Source: Bacteroidota bacterium | GTDB taxonomy: Bacteria; Bacteroidota; Bacteroidia; Palsa-948 | Assembly (NCBI GenBank): GCA_016195025.1 | Contig: JACQAL010000016.1 | Location: forward strand, 83,957-147,956 | Direction: 5' to 3' | Length of the DNA: 64,000 nt | In this document: piece after piece, positions 16,847 through 27,140 of the stretch | Numbering within the stretch: position 1 is the stretch's first letter | How the letters are laid out: every line of letters begins with the position of its first letter | Made by a program: the position numbers and the translations under genes | The notes under the pieces: model-generated | What the model saw: the letters and a program-made list of their open reading frames with translations, nothing else | Database searches by the model: none | What the model was told of the DNA's origin: nothing

Positions 16847-17866
16847 TTAATTCGTCTCCAGCACTTTCAGCAGTTCATCTAATTTAGGAGTGAGAATGAT
16901 TTCCGTTCTGCGGTTTTTGGCGCGGGCTTCTTTTGTTTTTGAATCATCGAGCGGAAAATATTCTCCCCTGCCCGCTGCGGTTAAGCGCTTGGGGTCAACT
17001 GAACTGTTGGAAGTAATTATTTTCACTACGGAAGTGGCGCGCACCGCGCTCAAATCCCAGTTGTCTTTCACATCGCCCATGCCTTTCATGGGCACATCAT
17101 CGGTATGCCCTTCCACCATTACGTTTATATCGGAATTTGTTTCGAGCACCTTCGCCAGTTTTTTCAGCACCTCCTGCCCTTTGGGTTCTACCGCCCATTT
17201 GCCGGTGGCAAAGAGCAAACTTTCTTCCATGGATACATATACTTTCCCGTTCTTCTGCGTAATGGTCAAGCCCTTTCCTTCAAAGCCCGTGAGCGCATCG
17301 GAGATTTTTTTCTTCAGCGCATTCACCGCTTCGTCTTTCTGCTTGAGAATATCTTCGAGTTCTTTCACGCGCTGCTCGCGCTGCTTGAGTTGGTCGGTGA
17401 GCGCGTCCAAGTCCTTTTTCTTCTGATCAAGTTGGGTTTGCAGTTGCTTGAGGTCGTCTTCTTTGCGCTGCAACTGCTCCTGCGTGGAGGATAACTGCCC
17501 GCTCAGTTTCTGACTTTCGGAATTGCTTCCGGAAAGCAGCCGGTTGTATTTATCAAGAAGTTTCTCATTCAAATCATTTAACTTATCGTATTTCGAAACA
17601 AGGTTTCTGTAATTGGTGCCGGTGATGGAAGTGTCTTTCTGCAATCCTGCCAATTGTTTTTCTTCTTCCGCCATTTTATTTTTCAGTTCCGAAAGTTCGG
17701 TTTCCATTTTCTGCGAAGATGATTTGCAGTTCGCTAAATCTTTTTCGCAGTTCTCGCGCTTGGTTTTTTCATCAAGGAATTTGCTTTGCGGAACGCAGGC
17801 GAAAAAGCCGGTAAGCAGCAAGCAGTAAGCAGCGGGCAGTAACAGGCGGGTGAAATGTTTTTTCAT
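16847..17866 (-). CDS. OmpA family lipoprotein with coiled coil
   Basis: 339 residues. The lipoprotein-type signal ends at LTGFFAC (Cys ~24); its AAYCLLLTGF core comes from a repeated 'cagtaagcag' word. A long coiled coil (about 35-185; KEDDLKQLQTQLDQKKKDL and similar) is followed by an OmpA/MotB peptidoglycan-binding domain (VMVEGHTDDVP near 243; SAVRATSVVKII; AKNRRTEIIL near the end). It would tether the outer membrane to peptidoglycan. A broken copy of its 3' end is at 15237-15365. Confidence 0.88.
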   Translation of the reverse strand: MKKHFTRLLLPAAYCLLLTGFFACVPQSKFLDEKTKRENCEKDLANCKSSSQKMETELSELKNKMAEEEKQLAGLQKDTSITGTNYRNLVSKYDKLNDLNEKLLDKYNRLLSGSNSESQKLSGQLSSTQEQLQRKEDDLKQLQTQLDQKKKDLDALTDQLKQREQRVKELEDILKQKDEAVNALKKKISDALTGFEGKGLTITQKNGKVYVSMEESLLFATGKWAVEPKGQEVLKKLAKVLETNSDINVMVEGHTDDVPMKGMGDVKDNWDLSAVRATSVVKIITSNSSVDPKRLTAAGRGEYFPLDDSKTKEARAKNRRTEIILTPKLDELLKVLETN

Positions 17867-18159
17867 GATGTAAAAGTTTTACGGAAGGTGGGAAGTCGGA
17901 AAAATTGTACCGAAGGAACTCCTTCGGAGGAAGCGGGCTGTTTCCCATTCTTCCATTCTTCCATTCTTCCACTCATCCAATCTGAAAGCAATAGTAGGGC
18001 TTTTTTCATAGGTGAAATTTCAGCAATATGCTCAATTATTAACATATTCCTGCTAATAATTCAGCGCGCATGAAACATTTGGCATAGTTTTTCGTTTCAT
18101 ATTTAGAACGAGATATAGAATAATTGAATTTCGGCTGTGTAACTTTAAACTTTTTTGTT

Positions 18160-18882
18160 ATGACAGAACTCAGTAAAAACTGGCTTACCGAAAAGCACAT
18201 TGACTTTGAATACAAGAAATACCTGCTGCTTGCTTATTTGCAGGATGTGAAAAAAAAATTTGACGCCACCAAACTTTATCCCTGGCTGGCGGAAATCATT
18301 CAGCATTATAAGGAAGCGCTCGCAGTAAAAGAGAATAAGCAAAACCTTCAGAAGAATTTCCCGCAGAAAATATCCGGAATAAATTCAGGCGGGCTCACGT
18401 TCGAAAATCTTTTAAGCGATGACGAACTGCTCCATGAGATTGAACAGATTGTTGAGTTCGCCATTCCGCAGTTTGAAACGCGCGTGGAAGAAGGCAAATC
18501 CATTTACGATATTGTGGAAGAGCATTTATCCATTCTGCCCGTTGGAATCATTCCGCTGAAAACCGAATGCGGCTACATTTTTCTGAAAGGCGGAAAAAGC
18601 GCGGAGACCAACGCGTATGAATATCAAATCACTTTCTGGGAAACGGCTTCGGAAAAATACAAAGCCATTCACACGCATTTTATAAGGGCATTTGAAAAAA
18701 ATATTTCCTCTACGTTTCAATCCATGAAAAGCGATTTGATGCGCGGGAACAAACTTCTGCCGAACCCCGCGGCTTACGCAATTGAAAGCGAATTATCTCT
18801 TCCGCTCGAAGAAACTTTTTTACCCGTTGCCAAAAGAATGCTGGTGAGGTATCTCTCGCAGGAACCTAAGAAAGAGAGTTGA
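18160..18882 (+). CDS. Conserved hypothetical protein
   Basis: 240 residues from ATG 18160 (MTELSKNWLTEKHIDFEYKK), preferred over the upstream ATG 18124. It appears cytoplasmic: no signal peptide or TM helix. Mostly helical N-terminal half (YLLLAYLQDVKKKFDATKLYPWL), then a beta segment (SILPVGIIPLKTECGYIFLKG) and a helical C terminus. I do not recognise the family. A convergent hairpin at 18889-18920 separates it from the peptide-binding lipoprotein gene. Confidence 0.65.
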   Translation: MTELSKNWLTEKHIDFEYKKYLLLAYLQDVKKKFDATKLYPWLAEIIQHYKEALAVKENKQNLQKNFPQKISGINSGGLTFENLLSDDELLHEIEQIVEFAIPQFETRVEEGKSIYDIVEEHLSILPVGIIPLKTECGYIFLKGGKSAETNAYEYQITFWETASEKYKAIHTHFIRAFEKNISSTFQSMKSDLMRGNKLLPNPAAYAIESELSLPLEETFLPVAKRMLVRYLSQEPKKES

Positions 18883-18888
18883 GTAAAA

Positions 18889-18920
18889 ATCCTTCAAGGT
18901 TTTAAAAACCTTGAAGGATT
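18889..18920. terminator. Bidirectional terminator-like hairpin
   Basis: AATCCTTCAAGGTTT pairs with AAACCTTGAAGGATT around a short A/T loop between two convergent genes. A related palindrome (CAGGTTTTGAAAACCTG) lies inside the gene at 27141-28172, so it may also belong to a dispersed repeat family. Confidence 0.65.
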
Positions 18921-18924
18921 AAGT

Positions 18925-20691
18925 TCAGGATTTTGGTTTACCTTCTTTTTCCGGCACAAAATAAACGCGCGATACATCGCGGTATTCCATGGCATTCACG
19001 TCAAAGTCCTTTACGTTAGTTTGCACAAGGCGGTAAATCTCATCGTAAAAAATCGGCATGATGGCGCCTTCGTCAATTCCCGTCTGGTCGGCTTGCAGGT
19101 AAAGTTGGAATCTTTTTTTATCATCCACCTCGCGCATGGCAGTGCTGAAAAGAGAATCGTACCTTGCATTTTTGAACCTCACCGAGTTCACATACGAGCG
19201 GTCGGAAAGGTTGGGCGGAATGTGCGGGCCATAAAGAAGCGTGAGAAAAGTTTCGGGGTCGGGATAATCTGCAATCCAGGCCGTGCGCCAGAACAGTGTC
19301 TGCCCGCTTTCAATTTTATCCAAACTCTGCGCGAAGGGAAGCGTTTCAATGTTCACATCAATGTTCAGGTTTTCTTTCAGCATGCTTTGAATCACCTGCG
19401 CGGTGAGCACGTTGCGGTCGCCTCCACCGTTGTTGATTTGCAAAATAAGTTTCGGAAAATTTTTCCCGTTGGGAAATCCTGCTTCGGCTAAAAGTTTTTT
19501 CGCTTTGTCGGGGTCATACGAATATCCTTTCAGCGATTTGAAATTATATCCCTGCGCTTCAAAAGCCGGAGCAGGCGGAACAATTCCGTAGTCGGCAGGA
19601 ATGCCTTCGCCTTTCAACGTGTAGTCCACAATTTTTTTCCTGTCAATGGCATAATTGAAAGCAAGGCAAATGCGCTTGTCGTCAAACGGTTTTACGGGGT
19701 GCAGAAATCCATAGTAGAAAGTTGCCATGGCGGGGCTGATTTGAAGTTCGAAGGGCTTGTTCTCTTTTGCTTTTTCAAATTCGCCCAGCACATCCTGAAG
19801 GTTTTCGGTGGGAATGCGGTACATCATGTCAAGATTTCCTTTTCTGAATTCGAGAATCTCCTGCTTCTTTTCCTTCACGAAAGAAAACCGCACGGCATCC
19901 AAATACGGAAGTTGATTTCCATCGGCATCTTTCGCCCAGTAATCAGGATTCCTGTCGAGTATAACCGCTTCGCCTTCTTTCACGGTTTTCAGCATGAATG
20001 CACCGGTGCCCACGGCTTTTGTGCGCATACCGTCTTCGCCATATTTTTCCAGCGCTTCTTTCGGAAACAAATAACAGCCGGGCATGGAAAGAATATTCAG
20101 GAAGCCGGCAAACGAATTGTTGAGCGTGATTTCAACCGTGTAATCATCGGGTGTTTTCACTCCGCTCACTCCGCCTTCGAGCGGCTTTTTATCTTTTGTG
20201 GACTGGTAATATTCGTCTGCGCCTTTCACTCTTCCTCTGAAAGTAAGGTCGTACATTTGATTATGCGCGCTTGCCGTGCAGAGATTATCGAACGCCCATT
20301 TGAAATCTTTGGAAGTGGCGGCTCTTCCTTTTCCCCCGTCAAAACAATCGGCATCGTGAAACTTAACGCCCTTGCGAAGATGAAAAGTCCACACGGTTGC
20401 ATCGGCATTTTTCGACCACGATTCCGCCAGCGCGGGAACAATGGATAAATCTTTTTGCGAGAGTTTAATCAGCCCTTCGTAAACCTGGTTGGCAATGCGG
20501 TGCGAAGTAACTTCGGTAATGTCGAGCGGATATAAATTGCGGAAGTCCTCCACTTCGTTCATGCGGAGAACGCCTCCGCCATATTTTCCTCCTTTGAGTT
20601 TGCGAAGACCGCCTTCGGTTTCCACGGGATTTCCGCAGGAAGAAATGATTGCGCCAAGAATAAATAAGTAGAAAATTTTTTTCATATTCAT
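18925..20691 (-). CDS. ABC transporter peptide/substrate-binding lipoprotein (SBP family 5)
   Basis: 588 residues. Lipobox ISSC at about residues 16-19 (MNMKKIFYLFILGAIISSC). The SBP_bac_5 (OppA/DppA-type) fold is recognised from SHRIANQVYEGLIKLSQKD, LAESWSKNADATVWTFHLRKGVKFHD, AVGTGAFMLK, and the hinge region ADYPDPETFLTLLYGP. It binds oligopeptides or similar solutes for an ABC importer; no permease genes are nearby, so it works with a transporter encoded elsewhere. Transcribed from the promoter at 20723-20751. Confidence 0.88.
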   Translation of the reverse strand: MNMKKIFYLFILGAIISSCGNPVETEGGLRKLKGGKYGGGVLRMNEVEDFRNLYPLDITEVTSHRIANQVYEGLIKLSQKDLSIVPALAESWSKNADATVWTFHLRKGVKFHDADCFDGGKGRAATSKDFKWAFDNLCTASAHNQMYDLTFRGRVKGADEYYQSTKDKKPLEGGVSGVKTPDDYTVEITLNNSFAGFLNILSMPGCYLFPKEALEKYGEDGMRTKAVGTGAFMLKTVKEGEAVILDRNPDYWAKDADGNQLPYLDAVRFSFVKEKKQEILEFRKGNLDMMYRIPTENLQDVLGEFEKAKENKPFELQISPAMATFYYGFLHPVKPFDDKRICLAFNYAIDRKKIVDYTLKGEGIPADYGIVPPAPAFEAQGYNFKSLKGYSYDPDKAKKLLAEAGFPNGKNFPKLILQINNGGGDRNVLTAQVIQSMLKENLNIDVNIETLPFAQSLDKIESGQTLFWRTAWIADYPDPETFLTLLYGPHIPPNLSDRSYVNSVRFKNARYDSLFSTAMREVDDKKRFQLYLQADQTGIDEGAIMPIFYDEIYRLVQTNVKDFDVNAMEYRDVSRVYFVPEKEGKPKS

Positions 20692-20722
20692 AAGGATTGA
20701 GAGTGCCCAAAACAGGCAGGTG

Positions 20723-20751
20723 CAAATATAAAATTTAATTTATACATCAAA
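20723..20751 (-). promoter_or_regulatory. Promoter of the peptide-binding lipoprotein gene
   Basis: Minus strand: TTTG, a 17-nt A/T spacer, then TATATTTG, an excellent fit to the Bacteroidota -33/-7 consensus. It lies 32 nt upstream of ATG 20691. Confidence 0.7.
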
Positions 20752-20778
20752 GGAGGTTATCAACTGCAATTCGACCGG

Positions 20779-21546
20779 TTAAAAATCAATTTCCAGCACA
20801 ATAGGACAGTGGTCCGAATGTTTTGCTTCGGGCAGAATAAGCGCGCGCTTTAATTTTTTCTCCAGCGATAAACTGATGAGTTGGTAGTCAATCCGCCAGC
20901 CGAGGTTTCGCGCGCGTGCGCCAAAACGAAAACTCCACCAGGTATAGTTATGCGGCTCTTTATTAAAATGGCGGAACGAATCAATGAATCCGCTCTGCAT
21001 AAACTTGTCAATCCATTCTCTTTCCTCAGGAAGAAAGCCGGTTGTGTTTGCATTGGAAACAGGGTTGTGAATATCAATCGGCTTGTGGCAAATATTAAAA
21101 TCACCGCAGAGAATAAGATTTGGTCTTTTCTTTTTTAAATCATTAATGTATTCCTGAAAGTCATCGAGGAATTCATACTTGAAATCCTGCCGCACATCGC
21201 CCATGGTTCCCGAAGGAAAATAAACGCTCATCACCGACACCTCTCCGAAATCCGCACGAAGAACTCTTCCTTCCTCATCATACTTTTTTATTCCGCAGCC
21301 ATATTCCACACGGTCGGGTTTTCGTTTGGAAAAAATTGCAACTCCGCTGTATCCTTTCTTTTGCGCGGGGTACCAGTAAGAATGTTCGTGAAGTTTATCA
21401 TGAATTTCTTTATCGAGTTGCTCCGGGTGCGCTTTGATTTCCTGCAGGCAGACAATATCTGCGTGGGCGCTCTTGAGCCAATCCAAAAATCCTTTTCGCA
21501 CCGCAGCGCGAATGCCGTTTACATTATAAGAAATAATTTTTGTCAT
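20779..21546 (-). CDS. xth: Exodeoxyribonuclease III
   Basis: 255 residues. AP endonuclease/3'-5' exonuclease of base-excision repair. Endonuclease/exonuclease/phosphatase fold motifs in order: NVNGIRAA, LQEIKA (metal-binding Glu), GYSGVAIFSK, CGDFNICH (Asp/Asn), RNLGWRIDYQL and the C-terminal SDHCPI His. Length matches bacterial ExoIII. The C terminus lies 65-90 bp from the promoter of the lipoprotein gene; no operon partner. Confidence 0.93.
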   Translation of the reverse strand: MTKIISYNVNGIRAAVRKGFLDWLKSAHADIVCLQEIKAHPEQLDKEIHDKLHEHSYWYPAQKKGYSGVAIFSKRKPDRVEYGCGIKKYDEEGRVLRADFGEVSVMSVYFPSGTMGDVRQDFKYEFLDDFQEYINDLKKKRPNLILCGDFNICHKPIDIHNPVSNANTTGFLPEEREWIDKFMQSGFIDSFRHFNKEPHNYTWWSFRFGARARNLGWRIDYQLISLSLEKKLKRALILPEAKHSDHCPIVLEIDF

Positions 21547-21620
21547 AGGGAAAACAAATATAACAATTGGTCGTTTGTATTCATTGAATTCCGATTTTTG
21601 CTCAATCCTACGAATTACGA

Positions 21621-24600
21621 ATGAAGACGAATTACGAATTACGAATTGCTTTTGCTTTTTTATTGTCTATTGTTTTTTGTTTACTGTCTATTACTTCTTT
21701 TTCCCAATCAAATTTGCGCATAAAAATAATTTCTCTTTCCAAAGACACAACGCAACTTGATTCGCTCAGTATAATTCCCGGAACTGTTTCACTGAAAGAT
21801 TCCAACGGGGCAATCATTGATTCTTCTAAATATAAAATTGACTACGTAAATGCTTTGCTGATTCGAAAAGGAAAGTTTTCAGATACAATAAATATTTCTT
21901 ACAAAGTTTTTCCCTTTCTCTTCTCCAAAAAATTTCAGCACAAGGATATTAGTAAAATTCAGAACAATCAATTTGGCGAACCGTACATTTACTCCTATGA
22001 TAAAAAAAATGATGTTGACTTTTTCAAAACGGAAGGGCTCACAAAAAGTGGAAGCATTTCGCGCGGGCTGTCGTTCGGAAATAATCAGGATGTAGTTCTG
22101 AATTCAAATCTCAATCTTCAGCTCGCAGGAAAACTCAGCGAGAACATTGACATTCTCATGGCTGCCACCGACCAGAATATTCCCATTCAGCCCGAGGGAA
22201 ACACGCAGCAGTTGCAGGAGTTTGATAAAGTTTTTATTCAACTTGGCATAAAAGATTTACCCGCGAAAGGAAAAACCACTGTGACTGCCGGAGATTTCCA
22301 AATCGGTAAGCCGAAAGGATATTTTATGAACTTCAACAAAAAGTTGCAAGGATTAAGTTTCGAAACAAAATATTCTCCAACTCAATCCCTCCTAACTGTA
22401 AAAGCCAGCGCTGCCATTTCAAAAGGAAAGTTCGCAAGAAATATTTCTGCGGAAAGTTCGAATGGAAATACTTTCAACGGAACGAAGCAGGAAAGAAATC
22501 AGGGTCCGTATAAACTTCGCGGAGCGGAGAACGAACAATTCATTATTGTTCTCGCAGGAACGGAAAAAGTTTTTCTCGATGGAAGATTGCTCGAACGCGG
22601 GCAGGAAAATGATTACACGATTAATTACAACACTTCCGAAATTATTTTCACTCCGAAAAATTTAATTACGAAAGACAAACGCATTGTGGTGGAGTTTCAG
22701 TATTCGGATAAAAATTATGCGCGTTCGCTCATTCACGCGGGAACGGAATACGAAAGCAAAAAAGTGAGCGCGCGCATAAATATTTACAACGAGCAGGACA
22801 ACAAAAACAAACCGCTTCAGCAGGAACTCACCGACCCGCAGAAAAAATTGCTCGCGGGCATTGGCGATAGTTTGCAATATGCAATCTGGCCTTCTGCCGA
22901 CAGCATTGCGTTCAACGGAACGGAAGTTTTGTATCATAAGGAAGACACAACCATCGGCACGCATTTCTATCCCGGAATTTTTGTTTACTCCACCGACAGC
23001 ACGAAAGCGCATTACCGTCTGAGTTTTTCCTTCGTGGGCGCGAACAAAGGAAATTATAATCTGAAACAATCGGCAGCGAATGGAAAAGTTTACGAATGGA
23101 TTTTGCCCGATACAATTACGGGACAACTCAAAGGTTCTTACGAGCCGGAAATTCTTCTCATTGCACCAAAGCAAAAACAAATGATCACTGCCGGAGCGGA
23201 TTTTCTCATCGGGAAAAATTCAAAACTTTCTCTCGAAGGCGCAGCGAGCAACAACAACATAAATACTTTTTCAAATCTTGATAAAGCAAATGACAAAGGG
23301 TTTGCGGGAAAAATGAATTGGGATATGGCTGTGCCGATTTTTCATTCTTCCGATTCAACTCGCAGCGATACTGCAAAGGGAAAATATTCGCGATGGAATT
23401 TACTGACGAATATAAATTATGAGTTCGTCCAGAAAACTTTTTCTCCTATAGAAAGATTCCGCTCGGTGGAGTTTGAGCGCGACTGGAATTTGAATAATCT
23501 CACAGCAAAAGATGACCAGCACATCATTGGCGGAAGCATTGGCGTTGCGAAAAAAGAAAATATCATTGCCTATGATTATAAATCTTTTTTGCAGGGAGAT
23601 GTTTACAACGGAGCGAAACATTCCGCCCGCACAAATCTTGGCTACAAAGGTTTGCTCTTCACGTTCGATGGAAGTTATCTCGATTCGAAAAGTTTTGTCA
23701 ACCGCACAAATTATCTGCGCAGCAAATCTTCCCTTTCGCAGAAAATAAAAAACTTCACCCTAGGAATCCGCGAACAGCAGGAACAAAATCTGATTAAGTC
23801 AAAAAATGTTGATTCACTTGTAGCAGGAACGTTGCAGTATTACGAGTGGGAACCGTTCGCGGAGTTTCGCGATTCATCGAATAACAAATACACAATTAAC
23901 TATAAGCAGCGAACGGATTACGCTTTAAAAAACATTGGCGTTACAGGATTTCCTTCTTTGCAAAAAGCAACCTTCGCGGAAAATTACGGAGGAGGAATCG
24001 AGTTGTTCAGCAATCCGAATTCGCAATTCAGAATTACGGGGAGTTACCGCAAGCTCACCATTCTCGATACAAATATCACTTCGCAAAAGCCGGAGAACAC
24101 GGTAGTGGGAAGAGCGGAATATAATTTTTCTCTGCTGAAAGGATTTTTTTCTTCGAACACGTTTTATGAAATCGGTTCCGGCCTAGAATTGAAGAAGGAA
24201 TTTATTTTTCTCGAAGTCGCGCCCGGAAAAGGAATTTATGTTTGGAAAGATTACAATGGTGACGGAGTAAAACAACTCAACGAGTTTGAAATTTCTCCTT
24301 TCCCGAATGAAGCGAATTATATAAAAGTGTGGACACCCACCGATGATTACATCAGCGCGTTCACAAATCAGTTCAGCGAAGTTTTCACCGTGAAGCCCGC
24401 TGCAAAATGGTCGGATAAAAAAGGAGTACAAAAATTTATTTCCAGATTTTCTAATCAAACCGCTTACCGTACCGACCGGAAAACTACAAACAAAGATTTA
24501 TCGGTTGCCTACAATCCTTTTCTCTCCGACACAAAAGACAATACGCTCATCACGCTGAATTCCTCTATGAGAAATACGGTTTACTTCAATCAAACCGCGC

Positions 24601-25211
24601 CTGTTTTCGGAATGGATTACACGGTGCAGGATGTGCGCAACAAAACACTTTTGGAAAATGATACTTCTTCGCGGCAGAATCTTTACAGCGAAACGCATTT
24701 GCGCTGGAATGTAAATCAGCAATGGACTTTTCAGAGTTCATACAAAGAAGGAACAAAAAAGAACAACTCAAAATTTTTTACCGCGCGCAACTACCGCATT
24801 TTCTACTATGAAACCGAACCGAAAATTTCTTTTCAGCCCAACGCTTCGTTCCGCGTAAGCGTGTCGTATAAATATTCCGAAAAGAAAAATACACTCGTGA
24901 TTGGAACAAATCCGCAGGCGAAAACCACTGCGCAAAATTTCGGAAGCGAAATAAAATACAACGCGCTCAACAAAGGAAGTTTAACCGCGAAAGCAAATTT
25001 TATTCTCATTGCCTACAACGATGCCGAAAATACTCCGCTCGCTTTTGAAATGCTTGAAGGATTGAAGACCGGAAAAAATTATACGTGGAGCGTTGGCTAT
25101 AGCCGAACACTTGCAAATAATATTCAGCTTACTCTATCTTACGATGGAAGGCAATCTCCGGGCGTAAAAACAATTCATACGGGAAATGCACAGGTGAGAG
25201 CGTTCTTTTAA
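21621..25211 (+). CDS. Very large outer-membrane beta-barrel protein
   Basis: 1196 residues. The signal peptide (FLLSIVFCLLSITSFSQ) is built from repeated 'ttactgtctatt'-type words. After a beta-rich N-terminal region (PGTVSLKDSNG, about 50-110) come dozens of amphipathic strands of alternating pattern (NLNLQLAGKLSENIDILMAATD, YLRSKSSLSQKIKNFTLGIRE, RVSVSYKYSEKKNTLV) up to a strand-like C terminus ending AQVRAFF. It also has a calcium-loop-like DYNGDGVKQLNEFE motif near residue 880. No plug or TonB box was recognised. It overlaps the convergent purF gene by 4 bp. Function unknown; the outer-membrane location is inference. Confidence 0.75.
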   Translation: MKTNYELRIAFAFLLSIVFCLLSITSFSQSNLRIKIISLSKDTTQLDSLSIIPGTVSLKDSNGAIIDSSKYKIDYVNALLIRKGKFSDTINISYKVFPFLFSKKFQHKDISKIQNNQFGEPYIYSYDKKNDVDFFKTEGLTKSGSISRGLSFGNNQDVVLNSNLNLQLAGKLSENIDILMAATDQNIPIQPEGNTQQLQEFDKVFIQLGIKDLPAKGKTTVTAGDFQIGKPKGYFMNFNKKLQGLSFETKYSPTQSLLTVKASAAISKGKFARNISAESSNGNTFNGTKQERNQGPYKLRGAENEQFIIVLAGTEKVFLDGRLLERGQENDYTINYNTSEIIFTPKNLITKDKRIVVEFQYSDKNYARSLIHAGTEYESKKVSARINIYNEQDNKNKPLQQELTDPQKKLLAGIGDSLQYAIWPSADSIAFNGTEVLYHKEDTTIGTHFYPGIFVYSTDSTKAHYRLSFSFVGANKGNYNLKQSAANGKVYEWILPDTITGQLKGSYEPEILLIAPKQKQMITAGADFLIGKNSKLSLEGAASNNNINTFSNLDKANDKGFAGKMNWDMAVPIFHSSDSTRSDTAKGKYSRWNLLTNINYEFVQKTFSPIERFRSVEFERDWNLNNLTAKDDQHIIGGSIGVAKKENIIAYDYKSFLQGDVYNGAKHSARTNLGYKGLLFTFDGSYLDSKSFVNRTNYLRSKSSLSQKIKNFTLGIREQQEQNLIKSKNVDSLVAGTLQYYEWEPFAEFRDSSNNKYTINYKQRTDYALKNIGVTGFPSLQKATFAENYGGGIELFSNPNSQFRITGSYRKLTILDTNITSQKPENTVVGRAEYNFSLLKGFFSSNTFYEIGSGLELKKEFIFLEVAPGKGIYVWKDYNGDGVKQLNEFEISPFPNEANYIKVWTPTDDYISAFTNQFSEVFTVKPAAKWSDKKGVQKFISRFSNQTAYRTDRKTTNKDLSVAYNPFLSDTKDNTLITLNSSMRNTVYFNQTAPVFGMDYTVQDVRNKTLLENDTSSRQNLYSETHLRWNVNQQWTFQSSYKEGTKKNNSKFFTARNYRIFYYETEPKISFQPNASFRVSVSYKYSEKKNTLVIGTNPQAKTTAQNFGSEIKYNALNKGSLTAKANFILIAYNDAENTPLAFEMLEGLKTGKNYTWSVGYSRTLANNIQLTLSYDGRQSPGVKTIHTGNAQVRAFF

Positions 25212-27112
25212 TAAGCGCGAACTTTTTTCCCCTGCATATAATTTATGAAGGAACGGTTGGCAACTTTATTTCCTCCGGGAGTGGGATAATCGCCTGTGAA
25301 ATACCAATCGCCTTTGTGATTGGGGCAGGAAGCATGCAGCCCTTCGATGGACTGGTAAATGATTTGCACTTCGGCTTGCGTGCCGGCAGGCGTGAGCAGC
25401 TGCGTAATCTTATCTGAAATTTCCTGCGCGGTGAATGGTTTGTAAATTTCTTTCATCATATTTTTTATTTCAGCAAGCGGTTTTGAATTTTCAGCTATGG
25501 CTTTTTCTAAAACTTCATCGAGGAGATTGTCTTTGTATTTTTCTTTCAGCAACTCCACTACTGCTTTGAATGCCGCCAAGTCCCCGAGGCGCGCCATATC
25601 AATTCCATAGCAATCGGGAAAACGGATTTGCGGAGCGGAAGAAACTATTACAATTTTTTTCGGACCGAGCCGGTCAAAAATACGGATGATGCTTTGCTTC
25701 AAAGTTGTTCCGCGCACTATGGAATCATCCAGCACAACCAAATTGTCAATTCCTTTTCGAATCACTCCATAAGTTGTATCGTATACGTGCGCCACCATGT
25801 CATCGCGGTGAGAATCGGCAGTGATGAATGTGCGGAGTTTCGCGTCCTTGATTGCAATTTTCTCCACGCGCGGGCGGAACGAAACAATATCTTTTATGCT
25901 TTTGCTTCCATTCTTCTTCGAAAAGTTTTTTTCGATTTCTTTTTCTTTCCATTCATCGAGGAAAGAATGAATGCCGTGCATCATTCCGATGAAAGCAACC
26001 TCAGCCGTATTCGGAATAAAAGAGAAAACAGTATTGCGCAAATCATTGTCAATTGCTTTCAGTACAGCGGGCACGAGTTCCTTGCCAAGATTTTTTCTTT
26101 CCTGATAAATATCCGCATCGCTGCCGCGCGAAAAATAAATTCGTTCGAAGGAACAGGATTTTTTCTCTTTCGGCTCCAGCACTTCCTGCTCGGAAATTTT
26201 TCCATTCTTCTTTATTATAAGTGCGTGTCCCGGTTTTATCTCTTTGATCTTTTCCAGCGGAACATTGAAAGTTGTTTGAATGGTCGGTCGTTCGGAAGTC
26301 ACCACGGCAATTTCATCATCGCAATAATAAAACGCAGGACGGATTCCATTCGGGTCGCGGAGAACAAATGCGTCACCGTGACCGATTATGCCGGCCATCG
26401 CATAGCCGCCATCAAATTTTTTCGTAGCGTCTCTCAGAATTTTCGGAATGTCAATGTTCAGAATTATTTTCTCAGTGATTTCCGTATGGTTTAATCCTTC
26501 GCTATGGTATTTTTTAAATAGCAACTGATTTTCTTCATCGAGGAAATGTCCGATTTTTTCCATCACGGTAACCGTGTCGGCTTTTTCTTTCGGATGCTGC
26601 CCGAGCGAAACCAACTGCTGAAATAATTCTTCTGTGTTGGTGAGATTAAAATTTCCTGCTACAACCAGATTGCGCGTCATCCAATTATTCTGGCGAAGAA
26701 AAGGATGGCAGTATTCAATTCCATTCTGCCCATACGTACTATAGCGCAAATGCCCGAGAAATAGTTCCCCTGTGAACGCAATATTTTTTTTCAGCCAATC
26801 AGCATCCGAAAGTTTTTCCGGTTTGTTTTTTTCCAAATCAATGAAGCGGGAATTTATCTTCTGAAAAATTTCATCGAGCGCGTTGTGCGAAGTGGAGCGG
26901 TAGCGCGAAATATATTTTGTTCCCGGCTCGACATCCAATTTCAAATTCACAACGCCCGCGCCATCCTGCCCGCGGTTGCGCTGCTTTTCCATCAGCAAAT
27001 AAAGTTTGCTGAGGCCGTAGAGTGCCGTGCCGTATTTGTCGTGGTAATACGAGAGTGGTTTGAGAAGGCGGAGGAGCACGATGCCGCACTCGTGCTTGAT
27101 GGGTTCGCTCAT
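25208..27112 (-). CDS. purF: Amidophosphoribosyltransferase (PurF type)
   Basis: 634 residues. It catalyses the first committed step of purine synthesis, PRPP + glutamine to phosphoribosylamine. The N-terminal glutaminase domain has its catalytic Cys at residue 9 (MSEPIKHECGIV), followed by RNRGQDGAGV. The C-terminal phosphoribosyltransferase domain has the PRPP motif VVLDDSIVRGTTLK. It is longer than E. coli PurF (about 505 aa), as in other Bacteroidota. The upstream TATCTTCG box 8 nt before the ATG suggests a short or absent leader. Confidence 0.9.
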   Translation of the reverse strand: MSEPIKHECGIVLLRLLKPLSYYHDKYGTALYGLSKLYLLMEKQRNRGQDGAGVVNLKLDVEPGTKYISRYRSTSHNALDEIFQKINSRFIDLEKNKPEKLSDADWLKKNIAFTGELFLGHLRYSTYGQNGIEYCHPFLRQNNWMTRNLVVAGNFNLTNTEELFQQLVSLGQHPKEKADTVTVMEKIGHFLDEENQLLFKKYHSEGLNHTEITEKIILNIDIPKILRDATKKFDGGYAMAGIIGHGDAFVLRDPNGIRPAFYYCDDEIAVVTSERPTIQTTFNVPLEKIKEIKPGHALIIKKNGKISEQEVLEPKEKKSCSFERIYFSRGSDADIYQERKNLGKELVPAVLKAIDNDLRNTVFSFIPNTAEVAFIGMMHGIHSFLDEWKEKEIEKNFSKKNGSKSIKDIVSFRPRVEKIAIKDAKLRTFITADSHRDDMVAHVYDTTYGVIRKGIDNLVVLDDSIVRGTTLKQSIIRIFDRLGPKKIVIVSSAPQIRFPDCYGIDMARLGDLAAFKAVVELLKEKYKDNLLDEVLEKAIAENSKPLAEIKNMMKEIYKPFTAQEISDKITQLLTPAGTQAEVQIIYQSIEGLHASCPNHKGDWYFTGDYPTPGGNKVANRSFINYMQGKKVRAY

Positions 27113-27140
27113 AAGCAGAACGAAGATACGAAATTTTAAG

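Noticed and set aside
25628..26494. 288-residue plus-strand ORF opposite purF
   Set aside because: Antisense to conserved purF domains and without a recognisable fold or start signal.
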